DNA of 64,000 nt from Candidatus Gastranaerophilales bacterium (GCA_017461425.1 JAFTXY010000005.1:30245-94244); one strand, 5' to 3'; shown: positions 46,348 through 55,192, numbered from the stretch's first letter. Made by a program: numbers and translations. Notes: generated by a model not told the origin, from the letters alone.

Positions 46348-46605
46348 TTATAATTTATTTATCAAGCCTTTATTCATTTGAGCAATGATATCCGCACCTG
46401 ATGTAAGTGATGTAGTTAAAATTTCTGCACCTTTTGGAATCTTTTCTGCAGGCACATACATAACAATTCCATTTAATTTTACTGCAGCATAATTAGGAGC
46501 CTTTTTTACAATTGACTTTCCTTTTGTTAATAAATTAGTTGCGCCATTTTTAACTTTTTGCATTGTTTGGCTAAATGCAGGTATAATTTTCCCAACAACT
46601 TTCAT
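46348..46605 (-). CDS. Small hypothetical protein
   Basis: 85 residues, basic N-terminal half (KVKNGATNLLTKGKSIVKKA) and a hydrophobic middle (LNGIVMYVPAE). GGAAAG lies before the ATG. No known family. It lies downstream of the kinase-like gene on the same strand, 142 nt apart. Confidence 0.6.
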   Translation of the reverse strand: MKVVGKIIPAFSQTMQKVKNGATNLLTKGKSIVKKAPNYAAVKLNGIVMYVPAEKIPKGAEILTTSLTSGADIIAQMNKGLINKL

Positions 46606-46747
46606 TTAACTTTCCTTTTTTAAATCTAAACTTATTTCATACAAAAATAAAAACAAAAAACAAAATTAAATTGACAATAATACTGAACGAATTCGATATT
46701 ATAAACCTAAATACATTTTAAAAGTTAGTTAAATACAAACTAAAAAA

Positions 46748-47683
46748 TTATTTAAAAAATTTAATTTTATACAATTCATATTTTTCCAAAAGACTTGTAT
46801 ATCTTTTGTGAAAAATATAATCATGCAAATTATCACAAGTGCTAACGTTGATTTTCTTTCTTAAATCCAACAAATTAATCAAAGAATCAACGCTATAATG
46901 TTTCTTGTTCCATTTTGCTTTTGGAATGCCATATTTACGACAAATTGACAATATTCTTTTCTCTAATTTTCCGATAAGCTCAAACATTTCTTTTCTTTCT
47001 TCTATAGAAAGTTTTTGGTATACACTTATTACATCATGCCCATTCACCAAAGGATTTAAAATCCAATCATGACCATAAGGTTCAAAATAATCAAGCGAAC
47101 TTGCATTTTTCTTGCATAAATCAATAATATGTATTTTTCCGCTTTTTTCATTGAATAGAAAATTTTCAGGATTTGTTTGATCAATTCTCCAACCTTTAGA
47201 ATTAATAAAAGCAACGTCAGAAACAAAAGAATCTAATATATCATCTGATAAATTCGCATATTTTCTCAAATTTTCCATATACCTTTGAGGATTTGTATCG
47301 CCACATTCATACAAGTTAGCTCCCAAAACTCTTTTATTAATAGAAATGCCATTTTTTGTTTTTGCAACAGCTTGACCAAAATTTCTACCCTCAAAATCAT
47401 CTTTAACAGGATGAAATTCTGAATCAATTGCTTTCATTCTTATTGGCATTCTTAATACATAACTTTCATTAATTAGATATACATTTGCTTCAGCACCGCT
47501 ACCTATAATATTTTGAGGGTCTACTTTATCTTGAAGCCCAGAAAGTAATTTGCGCCAGGCTTCTCCTGAAAAACTAATCGTATCAACACTTTTATTTTTA
47601 GCAGAATATATTTTATGCAACATATGCCCAGATGTATATTTCTGAGTTTGATTTAATACATGAAACCTTGTTTTTAATTTCAT
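46748..47683 (-). CDS. FSG-tagged protein-kinase-like protein
   Basis: 311 residues. A polar leader is followed by ISFSG (36-40). A kinase-like domain starts at GSGAEANVYLINESYVLRMP (about 61-80), with the glycine loop and a residue (Arg) in the usual Lys strand. Catalytic-loop-like RIDQTNPENFLF (Asp and Asn kept) and DFG-like HIIDL follow. It resembles toxin/effector-type or HipA/aminoglycoside-kinase-like folds more than a typical Ser/Thr kinase. The glycine-loop Lys is unclear, so activity is uncertain. Confidence 0.7.
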   Translation of the reverse strand: MKLKTRFHVLNQTQKYTSGHMLHKIYSAKNKSVDTISFSGEAWRKLLSGLQDKVDPQNIIGSGAEANVYLINESYVLRMPIRMKAIDSEFHPVKDDFEGRNFGQAVAKTKNGISINKRVLGANLYECGDTNPQRYMENLRKYANLSDDILDSFVSDVAFINSKGWRIDQTNPENFLFNEKSGKIHIIDLCKKNASSLDYFEPYGHDWILNPLVNGHDVISVYQKLSIEERKEMFELIGKLEKRILSICRKYGIPKAKWNKKHYSVDSLINLLDLRKKINVSTCDNLHDYIFHKRYTSLLEKYELYKIKFFK

Positions 47684-47758
47684 AAAAATATCTCGCTAAT
47701 TCGCATGATATTCATATAAGACACAAAATCAAGATTAATTGCGCAATGAAACTATAAC

Positions 47759-48721
47759 CTATCTACGGTTAGCATCAAAGGTAAATTTAATTTCTATAAA
47801 ATCTTTATCGTATTCAGGAGGATAGCCAATAAAAGGTGTTGAATGCCCAATAGCCTCTATGCAGGCATCATCAATACTTTTTAATCCAGAAGATTTAATA
47901 ATAGTAGGGTTTTCTGGCAAATAACCATTTCTTCCTACTTTAAATAAAACTTCAGCATAAATTTTATCAATTCCCATATTTGAAGCTTCGATCGGAACTT
48001 TCCAATTTCTTTCAATTTTAGCACTGGCTTCATTCACAAATTTATTTAATTTAATATTTAAATTTGAGGTATCTTTATAATTTTGAGATGTCATACTATC
48101 GTTTTCACCATCAAATTCTGCTTGAATTTCTTGACTTTTAGCAATTGGTGCTGGCGTGGAAGCTTGCGGTTGCGTTTGAGAATTTGAAACCTGCTCTTGT
48201 TTTTGAAAACTTGAAGACCCTTGATTATATTTAATACCATCATTACTTTCAAAACCATTATGGATAAATAAAACAAGCCATATGCAACCAACAACAACTA
48301 GCGCTTTTAATATTTTTGCAACATTCATTGTGAAATCATTAACAGTACCAAATATATCTTGCGCATTTTGCGCATTAGATTGTATAAGCATCATAAAAGC
48401 CGCTCTTAGCAACTCTACAAGCATTGCACACAATCTAGCAAATAAGGTATCACCGAAATTTACTGAGCCAAGAAAAGTTCTATGGACTTCGCATTTTTCT
48501 CGAAACTCATCTTGAGCTTGTTGCGCCTCTTTTTCTGCTTGAACTTGCGAATAAGTTTTACCTTCATATGCACGTCCAAATCTTTCAAAATATGCAGCCA
48601 TAAATCCAGCATCATACTCTGGACCATGAGGTCTGTTATTATCATAGGTGCCAAAATGAACTGCATCATACACACCTCTTTTGTATTCTATATTATTTGT
48701 ATAACTTGTATGATGCGTCAT
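47759..48721 (-). CDS. TonB C-terminal domain protein with one membrane segment
   Basis: 320 residues. The N-terminal half is cytosolic and Gln/Glu-rich (about 55-75), with a membrane segment near 137-156. A Ser/Gln/Pro-rich linker follows, then a TonB-like C-terminal domain (about 225-320) with IERNWKVPIEASNMGID, KVGRNGYLPENPTIIKSSG and SIDDACIEAIGHSTPF. TonB transmits energy to outer-membrane receptors, but no ExbB/ExbD or receptor gene is nearby. It has a strong AGGAGGT and ends the four-gene operon. Confidence 0.8.
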   Translation of the reverse strand: MTHHTSYTNNIEYKRGVYDAVHFGTYDNNRPHGPEYDAGFMAAYFERFGRAYEGKTYSQVQAEKEAQQAQDEFREKCEVHRTFLGSVNFGDTLFARLCAMLVELLRAAFMMLIQSNAQNAQDIFGTVNDFTMNVAKILKALVVVGCIWLVLFIHNGFESNDGIKYNQGSSSFQKQEQVSNSQTQPQASTPAPIAKSQEIQAEFDGENDSMTSQNYKDTSNLNIKLNKFVNEASAKIERNWKVPIEASNMGIDKIYAEVLFKVGRNGYLPENPTIIKSSGLKSIDDACIEAIGHSTPFIGYPPEYDKDFIEIKFTFDANRR

Positions 48722-48732
48722 TATTTTACCTC

Positions 48733-50268
48733 CTAATTATTTGGTTTAATTTCAAAAGTATATGTGATATTTACAAAAGCATTAGATATCTCTGATGGGA
48801 AAGGTTTAAATGGAGCTGCAGCCTTTAATGATTTAATTGCAAAATCATCCATTATTTTATAACCAGAAGATTCCACTATTTCATATGATAACAATTGCCC
48901 TGTATTACTTACTTTAAATTTTATTTTAACATATCCAGTATCAGGAAACTGCCAAGAAGCAAATTCTTTTTTAGCTTTGATTATGACGCTATTTAAATAA
49001 TCAGTTCTTATCTGATTAATTTTTAACGATTGTTCAGTTTGAGGCTGATTTTGAGTTTGTTGATTTTGCGTTTCTTGTTTTTGAACAGGAATTTGATTTT
49101 GACCTGTAGAATCAACAGGGTTTGTTTGCTCATTTTGAACTTTTGTTTTTTGCTCTTGTTCTATTTTTTCAATAAAATTATCAGCGCAATCCATACCAAA
49201 AACAAATACTGTTATTGAAAGCAAGCAAACTAAAGATAATATCGACTTTTTATTAAACAAAAGTTTATTAGGAAATATCGCAGCAAAAGCAAAGATGCAG
49301 AAAAGAACTAAATCAAGATTCCATTCTATATTAGGATTAATCTCAATCATTAATAAATATATAAGATTAGCTAGAATAAAAGGAATTACATATACCCTGA
49401 AAATTGCCTTAATTAAGCCTTTGATTATACTAGGTATAATAGAAAAATTCTTTTTGCTTAATTCCCAACACCAAATTGCAAAAGTTTTAGTCCACCCTAA
49501 AGCTTCTATTTTTTTAGACATATCGAAAATATGTTCAATATTTGGCGGTTGTTCTACTGATTCATCATATTGTCTATTCATATTATCAAATGCAGAACAA
49601 TTTCTTGCTAAAGAATTACCATCTTCCATAAACATTTGAAAAAGAAGTTTAACCACATAACCTCTATTAAAAAATGAAAATTCAGTAGTATCGCCATTTT
49701 TTTCTTTTATCAGCAATCCATCAAAAGACAGTTTTTCAATATCGCTAATTTTAGATATTTCTATTCTTAAATCAAACTGTTCATTATTATATTCATCAGT
49801 TACAAAATATAATTTGTCTCGATAAAAATACAAATGACCACCAAAAGATTTCTTATCTATGTATACATATGCCCAATTTTTATGTATTAATTCTTCTTGA
49901 TTTTCTGTCTCTTGCTCGTATTCTTGTACTTCATCGGCTTCATCATCATAATCTTCAACATCGGTCGAATCAGATTCATACTCCCCATATTCTTGATTTT
50001 CTGATTCATATTCAGATTCATCATATGAATTATCGTATGATTGTTCTTGATAACTTGAAGAATATTTTCCATCATGATTTTCAAGATATTCTTTTAAATA
50101 GTCATTGGCTTCATTAAGCTTTTTCATAGTAGCTTCAAAGCCTATTCTTTCAGCTTCATTACTTGCTTTGTCAGGATGATATTGTTTAACTTTTTCTCGA
50201 TAAGCTTTTTTTAAAATATTTAAATCAAATTCTTCTGGTAAATCTAATAATTTAATATATTCTTCCAT
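48733..50268 (-). CDS. J-domain/TonB C-terminal fusion membrane protein
   Basis: 511 residues. The N-terminus is a J domain (about 1-62) with the HPD motif at 31-33 (KQYHPDKASNEAER), which would stimulate an Hsp70. A very acidic, Tyr/Ser-rich region (about 68-128) follows, then a PH-like beta domain (about 135-220), two or three membrane segments (about 285-360), a Gln-rich linker and a TonB-like C-terminal domain (about 415-510) with GYVKIKFKVSNTGQLLSYEI and SGYKIMDDFAIKSLKAA. The J domain/TonB-C combination in one chain is unusual. It is the third gene of the operon. Confidence 0.8.
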   Translation of the reverse strand: MEEYIKLLDLPEEFDLNILKKAYREKVKQYHPDKASNEAERIGFEATMKKLNEANDYLKEYLENHDGKYSSSYQEQSYDNSYDESEYESENQEYGEYESDSTDVEDYDDEADEVQEYEQETENQEELIHKNWAYVYIDKKSFGGHLYFYRDKLYFVTDEYNNEQFDLRIEISKISDIEKLSFDGLLIKEKNGDTTEFSFFNRGYVVKLLFQMFMEDGNSLARNCSAFDNMNRQYDESVEQPPNIEHIFDMSKKIEALGWTKTFAIWCWELSKKNFSIIPSIIKGLIKAIFRVYVIPFILANLIYLLMIEINPNIEWNLDLVLFCIFAFAAIFPNKLLFNKKSILSLVCLLSITVFVFGMDCADNFIEKIEQEQKTKVQNEQTNPVDSTGQNQIPVQKQETQNQQTQNQPQTEQSLKINQIRTDYLNSVIIKAKKEFASWQFPDTGYVKIKFKVSNTGQLLSYEIVESSGYKIMDDFAIKSLKAAAPFKPFPSEISNAFVNITYTFEIKPNN

Positions 50269-50287
50269 TACTCAATTCCTAACTTTT

Positions 50288-51106
50288 CTAATTATAGCCA
50301 TTTGGATTGTAAGATGCGCCTTTTCCTAAATTACATCTATCACATAATGTTCTAAGATTTGATAACTCGGTTTTTCCACCTTTAGAAACTGGGCATATAT
50401 GATCAACATGAAGCTTAACACCATCTTGCTGTGTTGCACCACAAATTGTACATCTATGCTTATCTCTAGTTAAAACCTGATAGCGCAATTTATCTGTCAT
50501 TAATGAGCGTTGATATTTTACAGATTGCTTATATTCTCTTGATTTCAAACATTCATCTATATAATATTTAATATTTTTTTCTGTATATGAATATTTTTTA
50601 GAATACCTATTTCTTCCCTGAGGACTTATATAGCTAACAAATACTTCAATATATAATTCCATGGGGGGTTTAAGTTTATCTTTTTCAATTTGATTAAGCT
50701 CAATTTTTTTAAACAAAGAAACAGAAATAATCGATTTTTTAGTCAGCTCTTTATAATCATAATTGATTTTTGATAGATTATGTATTTGATGCAAATAACC
50801 AGTAAACATCTGTTGATTATGTTTAATTTTATCCAATATATCAACATATTTATCTAGATTTTCATCAACTAGTGCCATTATATAATTTTGTTGACTAAAA
50901 TTATCAAATTGTTGTTTACTATTGCAGGATTTATGATAATTTTGTTTCATTTGGAAAATGTTAAATTTTGCTTTTATTTGACCGTTTAATTTATAAAATT
51001 CTTTTAAATAAATGCTCTTTTCTTTTACAAATTGCACGCAAATATGATTTATTAAAAATAAAACAGCCAAAACAAAAATTATTGAAATTAAAACAACAAA
51101 ATCCAA
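50288..51106 (-). CDS. Membrane-anchored HNH endonuclease
   Basis: 272 residues. A hydrophobic helix (about 3-25) anchors the N-terminus. The middle is helical and Lys-rich. The C-terminus is an HNH nuclease: CTICGATQQDG, LHVDHICPVSKGGKTELSN and LRTLCDRCNLGKG, with two CxxC pairs and the catalytic H-D-H and N intact. A membrane anchor is uncommon in HNH nucleases. It is co-transcribed with a TPR gene (14 nt upstream) and the J/TonB gene (19 nt downstream). Confidence 0.85.
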   Translation of the reverse strand: MDFVVLISIIFVLAVLFLINHICVQFVKEKSIYLKEFYKLNGQIKAKFNIFQMKQNYHKSCNSKQQFDNFSQQNYIMALVDENLDKYVDILDKIKHNQQMFTGYLHQIHNLSKINYDYKELTKKSIISVSLFKKIELNQIEKDKLKPPMELYIEVFVSYISPQGRNRYSKKYSYTEKNIKYYIDECLKSREYKQSVKYQRSLMTDKLRYQVLTRDKHRCTICGATQQDGVKLHVDHICPVSKGGKTELSNLRTLCDRCNLGKGASYNPNGYN

Positions 51107-51120
51107 TGCTTAAAACCTTA

Positions 51121-51702
51121 TTATTTAACAGCCAACAATTTTTTCATCTCTTCTTTGCAATAAGCAATATTTTCATCAATTTCAGACCGACTAAAATCCA
51201 GCTGCCCTGCCCTAGTATAATCGTCAATTGCCTTTTGAAATTCATTTATATTAGAATAACAAGTCGCTCTAGAAAAATAAAAAGCAGACCAATCCGATTT
51301 TATTTCAATTGCTTTTGATAATTCATTAATTGCTTCAGAATATAAATCATTATTTATTAAAACAAGACCTTTCATAAAGTAAGCTTCAGCCATATTTTTT
51401 GGCTCCATTTCAATAGCTTTATCAAAATACAACGTATTATTTTTATCTCCAGAATAATAATTTGCAACACCTAAATTTAAATATGTAATTGCATCATCAG
51501 GATTTATTGATAAAGCAATTTTGTAATCCTCAATTGCTGGCAAATAATCTCTTAATTGCGTCTTGCAATATGCCCTTTGAACATAGGCACGTTCAAATTT
51601 TTCATCAATTTTCAAAACTTTATTGTATTCTTCAATAGCTTCTAAATATAAATTTTGAGATTGTTTATCGTAACCTTTTTCAAATAACTTTTTAAGACTC
51701 AT
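51121..51702 (-). CDS. TPR-repeat protein
   Basis: The start is set at the ATG at 51702 (MSLKKLFEKGYDK), because AAGGA sits 7 nt before it; the longer frame from 51753 has no such site. The protein has 193 residues and about five tetratricopeptide repeats, e.g. EAIEEYNKVLKIDEKFERAY, AIEDYKIALSINPDDAITY and EAINELSKAIEIKSDWSAFY. It probably mediates protein-protein contacts within the operon's product complex. No signal peptide. Confidence 0.85.
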   Translation of the reverse strand: MSLKKLFEKGYDKQSQNLYLEAIEEYNKVLKIDEKFERAYVQRAYCKTQLRDYLPAIEDYKIALSINPDDAITYLNLGVANYYSGDKNNTLYFDKAIEMEPKNMAEAYFMKGLVLINNDLYSEAINELSKAIEIKSDWSAFYFSRATCYSNINEFQKAIDDYTRAGQLDFSRSEIDENIAYCKEEMKKLLAVK

Positions 51703-51779
51703 TGTCATTCCTTTATATAAATAAGTGTATCCAGAAATCAAGAGTCTTGTCAAGCCAAAGATACTAAAAAAGCCTTTGG

Positions 51780-51953
51780 CTAATTTGTTTCAGGCTTTTC
51801 ATTTTGGCTGTTTTTAATAAAAGTATCATTTGGATAATTATAGACATTTATCTTAACAGCATTACTTGGAGTTAAATCAACGAAATTTTCATTTTTTAAA
51901 TTCAGAGGAATTCCGTTATATATGAATGGTTGTGGTTGTATTGAATTAATCAT
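51780..51953 (-). CDS. Small hypothetical protein with NAVxINV motif
   Basis: 57 residues, too short for most gene callers. It begins MINSIQPQPFIYNGIPLNLK and contains SNAVKINVYNYP. The same pattern (NAVSINIFTP) occurs in the protein at 63585. Its ATG is 2 nt after the stop of the upstream gene at 51956, so translation may be coupled. A hairpin AGCCAAAG/CTTTGGCT (51753-51760 with 51774-51781) overlaps its end. Confidence 0.55.
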   Translation of the reverse strand: MINSIQPQPFIYNGIPLNLKNENFVDLTPSNAVKINVYNYPNDTFIKNSQNEKPETN

Positions 51954-51955
51954 GT

Positions 51956-52399
51956 TTAACCCAAAACCGTAAATTTTGGTACATCGGGTGCATTTTTATC
52001 ATAAGAAACATCTAGTTCATAAACTGAAGAATTTCTAATAAGTTTTCTTAATTTATTATTAAATCTTTCATTTGCTTCCTCGCACATTATATCGCACAAA
52101 TCATCACCTTTATAATAATCATGATATCTTTCCCAATCTTCTTCTAATTCAGTTCTTAACTCATGATATTTATCAGCATCTTCTTCAGTTAAAATATAGT
52201 TTTTATCTTCACCAAAAGAAACAAATTTTGAGTCATTATAATCCCTTATTTCATCAAAAAGTGAAACGGGTTTATTAATTGCAACATAGCCAAGAGGATT
52301 ACTTGATAAATTTTGCCAAATATACTGATGTGTTTTTCTAGCTTGTGCCTCGCTTTGATTTATTTTATACACTGAACCAAATGAAATTGCAGGTATCAT
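51956..52399 (-). CDS. Hypothetical protein with N-terminal ISFG
   Basis: The start is moved to the ATG at 52399 (MIPAISFGSVYKI), because AAGGA lies 7 nt before it; the ATG at 52423 lacks one. This gives 147 residues. The motif ISFG is at residues 5-8, like other FxG proteins here. The middle is highly acidic (EDADKYHELRTELEEDWERY), helical, and ends in VPKFTVLG. Function unknown. Confidence 0.65.
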   Translation of the reverse strand: MIPAISFGSVYKINQSEAQARKTHQYIWQNLSSNPLGYVAINKPVSLFDEIRDYNDSKFVSFGEDKNYILTEEDADKYHELRTELEEDWERYHDYYKGDDLCDIMCEEANERFNNKLRKLIRNSSVYELDVSYDKNAPDVPKFTVLG

Positions 52400-52459
52400 A
52401 TTTTTTCCTTCTATATTTAACAATTATTTAAAACGTGAAAAAAAAATATTTTTGCGCAT

Positions 52460-53923
52460 TTAACAATCTATCACACTTGCAAATTCGTGATAAACATTCG
52501 TTGTATGTTGATGCGCTGCATCACTTTGAGAAAAGATATTATTATAATGACTTTCAACATCCCCATAAGCTGATCTATTATCGCTATGTTCCATTACATA
52601 ATGCGTGTCAGTATATTCAGACAAAGGAAACAAATCATGCATTTGCATGTATGTAGGCAATCTTCTATTTGGATCTTCAAACGCATGGAAAGCATTTTTT
52701 ATTCTCTGTAATCTTCTTTCATAAGGCATTGAACCATTATCATTATCATCCGATATAACTGGTCCTGCTGCATAATTAGGATTGCCAGCTTGTTGTCTGT
52801 ATTCGTACATAATATTTCCAAAATCATCACACAAGCTAAAATCATTTCCAGCGCTATAGCCTAAATTTTGATAACGAGGGTCAATATCAGCTTTTTCAGC
52901 TAATATTGCAATATCGCCACGACCCGTTCTTTGTCTAATTTGTTGTGTTATATATTGCATTTTTTGATAATCAGGAATTTTTCCTATTCCGCAATAATGA
53001 CCCATATCAAAATCACCTACATGCTTTGCGCTATCAATAAATATTGAATCAAATCCCAAGTCAACAGCCCAGCAACAAGCATTGATAAATGCTTCTGTAT
53101 CATATTCCCAACTAAAAGGACGACCTTCAATCGACATTTGTCCTTCGGAAATTGGAATTCTAAAGCCTGTTTTTAAACCACGAAAATGCGCAAGGTCATT
53201 AAATGCTCTAACTAATTCATCGTCACCCATTCTCTCGCCAAATCTTTCAAGATTTCTTGAAGTTAAATTACGAGAAATTCCAGCATTTAAATTTACACTA
53301 TATAAAGATTGATCGCCAGTATAGCCATCATTATAGCTTCCATATGTTGGATATAATTGAGATAAAATTATACAATTTGGATAGCTTCTAGATGATGGAG
53401 GGATTGCAGGTAATAACTTTATCATATTCAAAAGCCCCTCAGACTTTTGATTTCCTTCAGCTTTTGCTAATAATCTAGGGTTAAATTCAATATAATTAGC
53501 TCTTCTGCCCCAGTTATCACCATAATTCGGCGTTCCAATGTAATCTGGAAGATAATATGTGTCGTTCAATGTGCATATACTTTGAATGGCTTGTTCAGGT
53601 GTTCTTTTTAATAAATCAGCTGGGAGCATTGTACTCCATCTTTTTTTGCCATTTACTCTCCAGGCGTTTTTTTCAGTTTCTTCATCTCTATATATTTCAT
53701 TGCGACCAGAAACTATCCAAAAGAGTTTTTTAGATGGATTTTTATCACCAAAATATCCAGTAAAATTAATATTTGCTTTATTGTATACACTAAGACAATC
53801 AAGTGCAGAACAGGTTGTGTTTTTTATAGACGAATTATCTGCACAAAATTCTTTTTTATTCGTGCACAATCTTTCCGTTTTCATTAACGGTGATGTTATA
53901 TTCAACGTCCTTAACAACTTCAT
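52460..53923 (-). CDS. FTG-tagged TIM-barrel glycosidase-like protein
   Basis: 487 residues. NINFTG lies at 51-56 after a Cys/Asn-rich leader. The body suggests an alpha-amylase-type barrel: GLKTGFRIPIS, then GFDSIFIDSAKHVGDFD (about 288-304, like the catalytic-Asp strand of GH13), then DIAILAEKADID with a possible Glu acid. PTYMQMHDLFPLSEYTDTHY near the end may be the last strand region. Assignment is based on these local resemblances, so the family is tentative; the real activity is unknown. Confidence 0.55.
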   Translation of the reverse strand: MKLLRTLNITSPLMKTERLCTNKKEFCADNSSIKNTTCSALDCLSVYNKANINFTGYFGDKNPSKKLFWIVSGRNEIYRDEETEKNAWRVNGKKRWSTMLPADLLKRTPEQAIQSICTLNDTYYLPDYIGTPNYGDNWGRRANYIEFNPRLLAKAEGNQKSEGLLNMIKLLPAIPPSSRSYPNCIILSQLYPTYGSYNDGYTGDQSLYSVNLNAGISRNLTSRNLERFGERMGDDELVRAFNDLAHFRGLKTGFRIPISEGQMSIEGRPFSWEYDTEAFINACCWAVDLGFDSIFIDSAKHVGDFDMGHYCGIGKIPDYQKMQYITQQIRQRTGRGDIAILAEKADIDPRYQNLGYSAGNDFSLCDDFGNIMYEYRQQAGNPNYAAGPVISDDNDNGSMPYERRLQRIKNAFHAFEDPNRRLPTYMQMHDLFPLSEYTDTHYVMEHSDNRSAYGDVESHYNNIFSQSDAAHQHTTNVYHEFASVIDC

Positions 53924-54019
53924 AATATTATAATAACAATGATACTCAAAAATTGACCTTATAAAGATATTTTAAAAGCTTTTGTTACAATAATTTTACA
54001 TAGAAATAAAGAGTAAAAA

Positions 54020-55147
54020 CTACACTAAATCTACTTTTATAGGCAAATTATATTCTGGCAATTCTACACACATGCAATGCAAACCACCTTTGAAATTTTC
54101 CAAAATATTACTTATTGGCATTTTTTTATCCCCAGTAATAAAATGGATGTTTTCTGGTTTTACATGCGGATATACAGATTTTTTAAATGCATCTTCAAAA
54201 TCAATTCCTAATTTTTTGGAAATTTCGGGAGTTAATCCACATTTTCTTGGAAAATCCGATTTGCCTATTATTAAAACAGGCTCGTTTTTTCTATTTTTAA
54301 AAGTTATAGCATTGGAATAATTTAATTGATGACTTATTTTTTCATAATAAGAATTATCATTCCAATCATTAAAATTATAAATACGAGATGGAATTCTAAT
54401 TACTTCAAAACCCTCATTCTCAAGCTGCTTTGCGGCTTTTTCATCAGCACCTTTATAATAATATTTACCAACAACTTCTCTAAAATCATATAAAGATTCA
54501 ATTAAACAAGTTGTAAACAATTCAATTTGCTCAATATCTTCATCATTAGGATGTTTATGCATATAGTCCAATGCTTTATCAAGCATTTCATCAAGCTGTT
54601 TAAGCATCAAATCATCGTTAGCTATTAAAATTTTATTATCGCCTATTGGAGTGACAAATAAATCAGCATGATAATCCACATGTGGCAATGATATTACCTT
54701 GTCTACTCCAAATTCTTCTTCATATCCCTCAACTTCAGATAAACCTTCAAGATTTCGAGCAGTAATGGCAACCTTTTTTCCGTCTTTATCAGTAACAAAT
54801 AATAAATTTCCGCCAGCAACAAATTTTTGTATAAACTGAGATTCTTTATGATCAATGTATTTATATTCTAAGCCATGGATATCTGCATATTCTTGCCCAT
54901 AAAAATGGTTATCAGCCAATACTTTGCCATCTGGCGTAAAGCAAAAACAATCTTGTATCCAAGGAGTTGAATAATATTTGTCTCTAATTACATCAATTCT
55001 ATATAATGAAGCAATCGCTTGCAATTGGTTCATTAAAGCATCTGAGCCAAAATGTTTATTTTGATGCACATAAATTGCATCAAGCTTTCTTGCCTCATGT
55101 CCTTTAAAATTTTGCAATGGGGAAATTTTTAAAGCGGTTAAATTCAT
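54020..55147 (-). CDS. FKG-tagged guanidino-modifying enzyme-like protein (agmatine/peptidylarginine deiminase fold)
   Basis: 375 residues. FKG lies at 14-16, after a short leader. Motifs of the deiminase superfamily appear in order: TPWIQDCFCF (61-70, compare WxRDxGP), VAGGNLLF (110-117, usually EGGN), LPHVDYHADLF (154-164, catalytic HxD) and GGLHCMCVELP (354-364, catalytic Cys358). The Glu of EGGN is replaced by Ala111, and Gln replaces the Arg of WxRD, so substrate or activity may differ. No arginine metabolism genes are near. Confidence 0.65.
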   Translation of the reverse strand: MNLTALKISPLQNFKGHEARKLDAIYVHQNKHFGSDALMNQLQAIASLYRIDVIRDKYYSTPWIQDCFCFTPDGKVLADNHFYGQEYADIHGLEYKYIDHKESQFIQKFVAGGNLLFVTDKDGKKVAITARNLEGLSEVEGYEEEFGVDKVISLPHVDYHADLFVTPIGDNKILIANDDLMLKQLDEMLDKALDYMHKHPNDEDIEQIELFTTCLIESLYDFREVVGKYYYKGADEKAAKQLENEGFEVIRIPSRIYNFNDWNDNSYYEKISHQLNYSNAITFKNRKNEPVLIIGKSDFPRKCGLTPEISKKLGIDFEDAFKKSVYPHVKPENIHFITGDKKMPISNILENFKGGLHCMCVELPEYNLPIKVDLV

Positions 55148-55192
55148 AATGATTTAAAAACTCTAAAATATTTTTTTTGTTATGATAACAAA

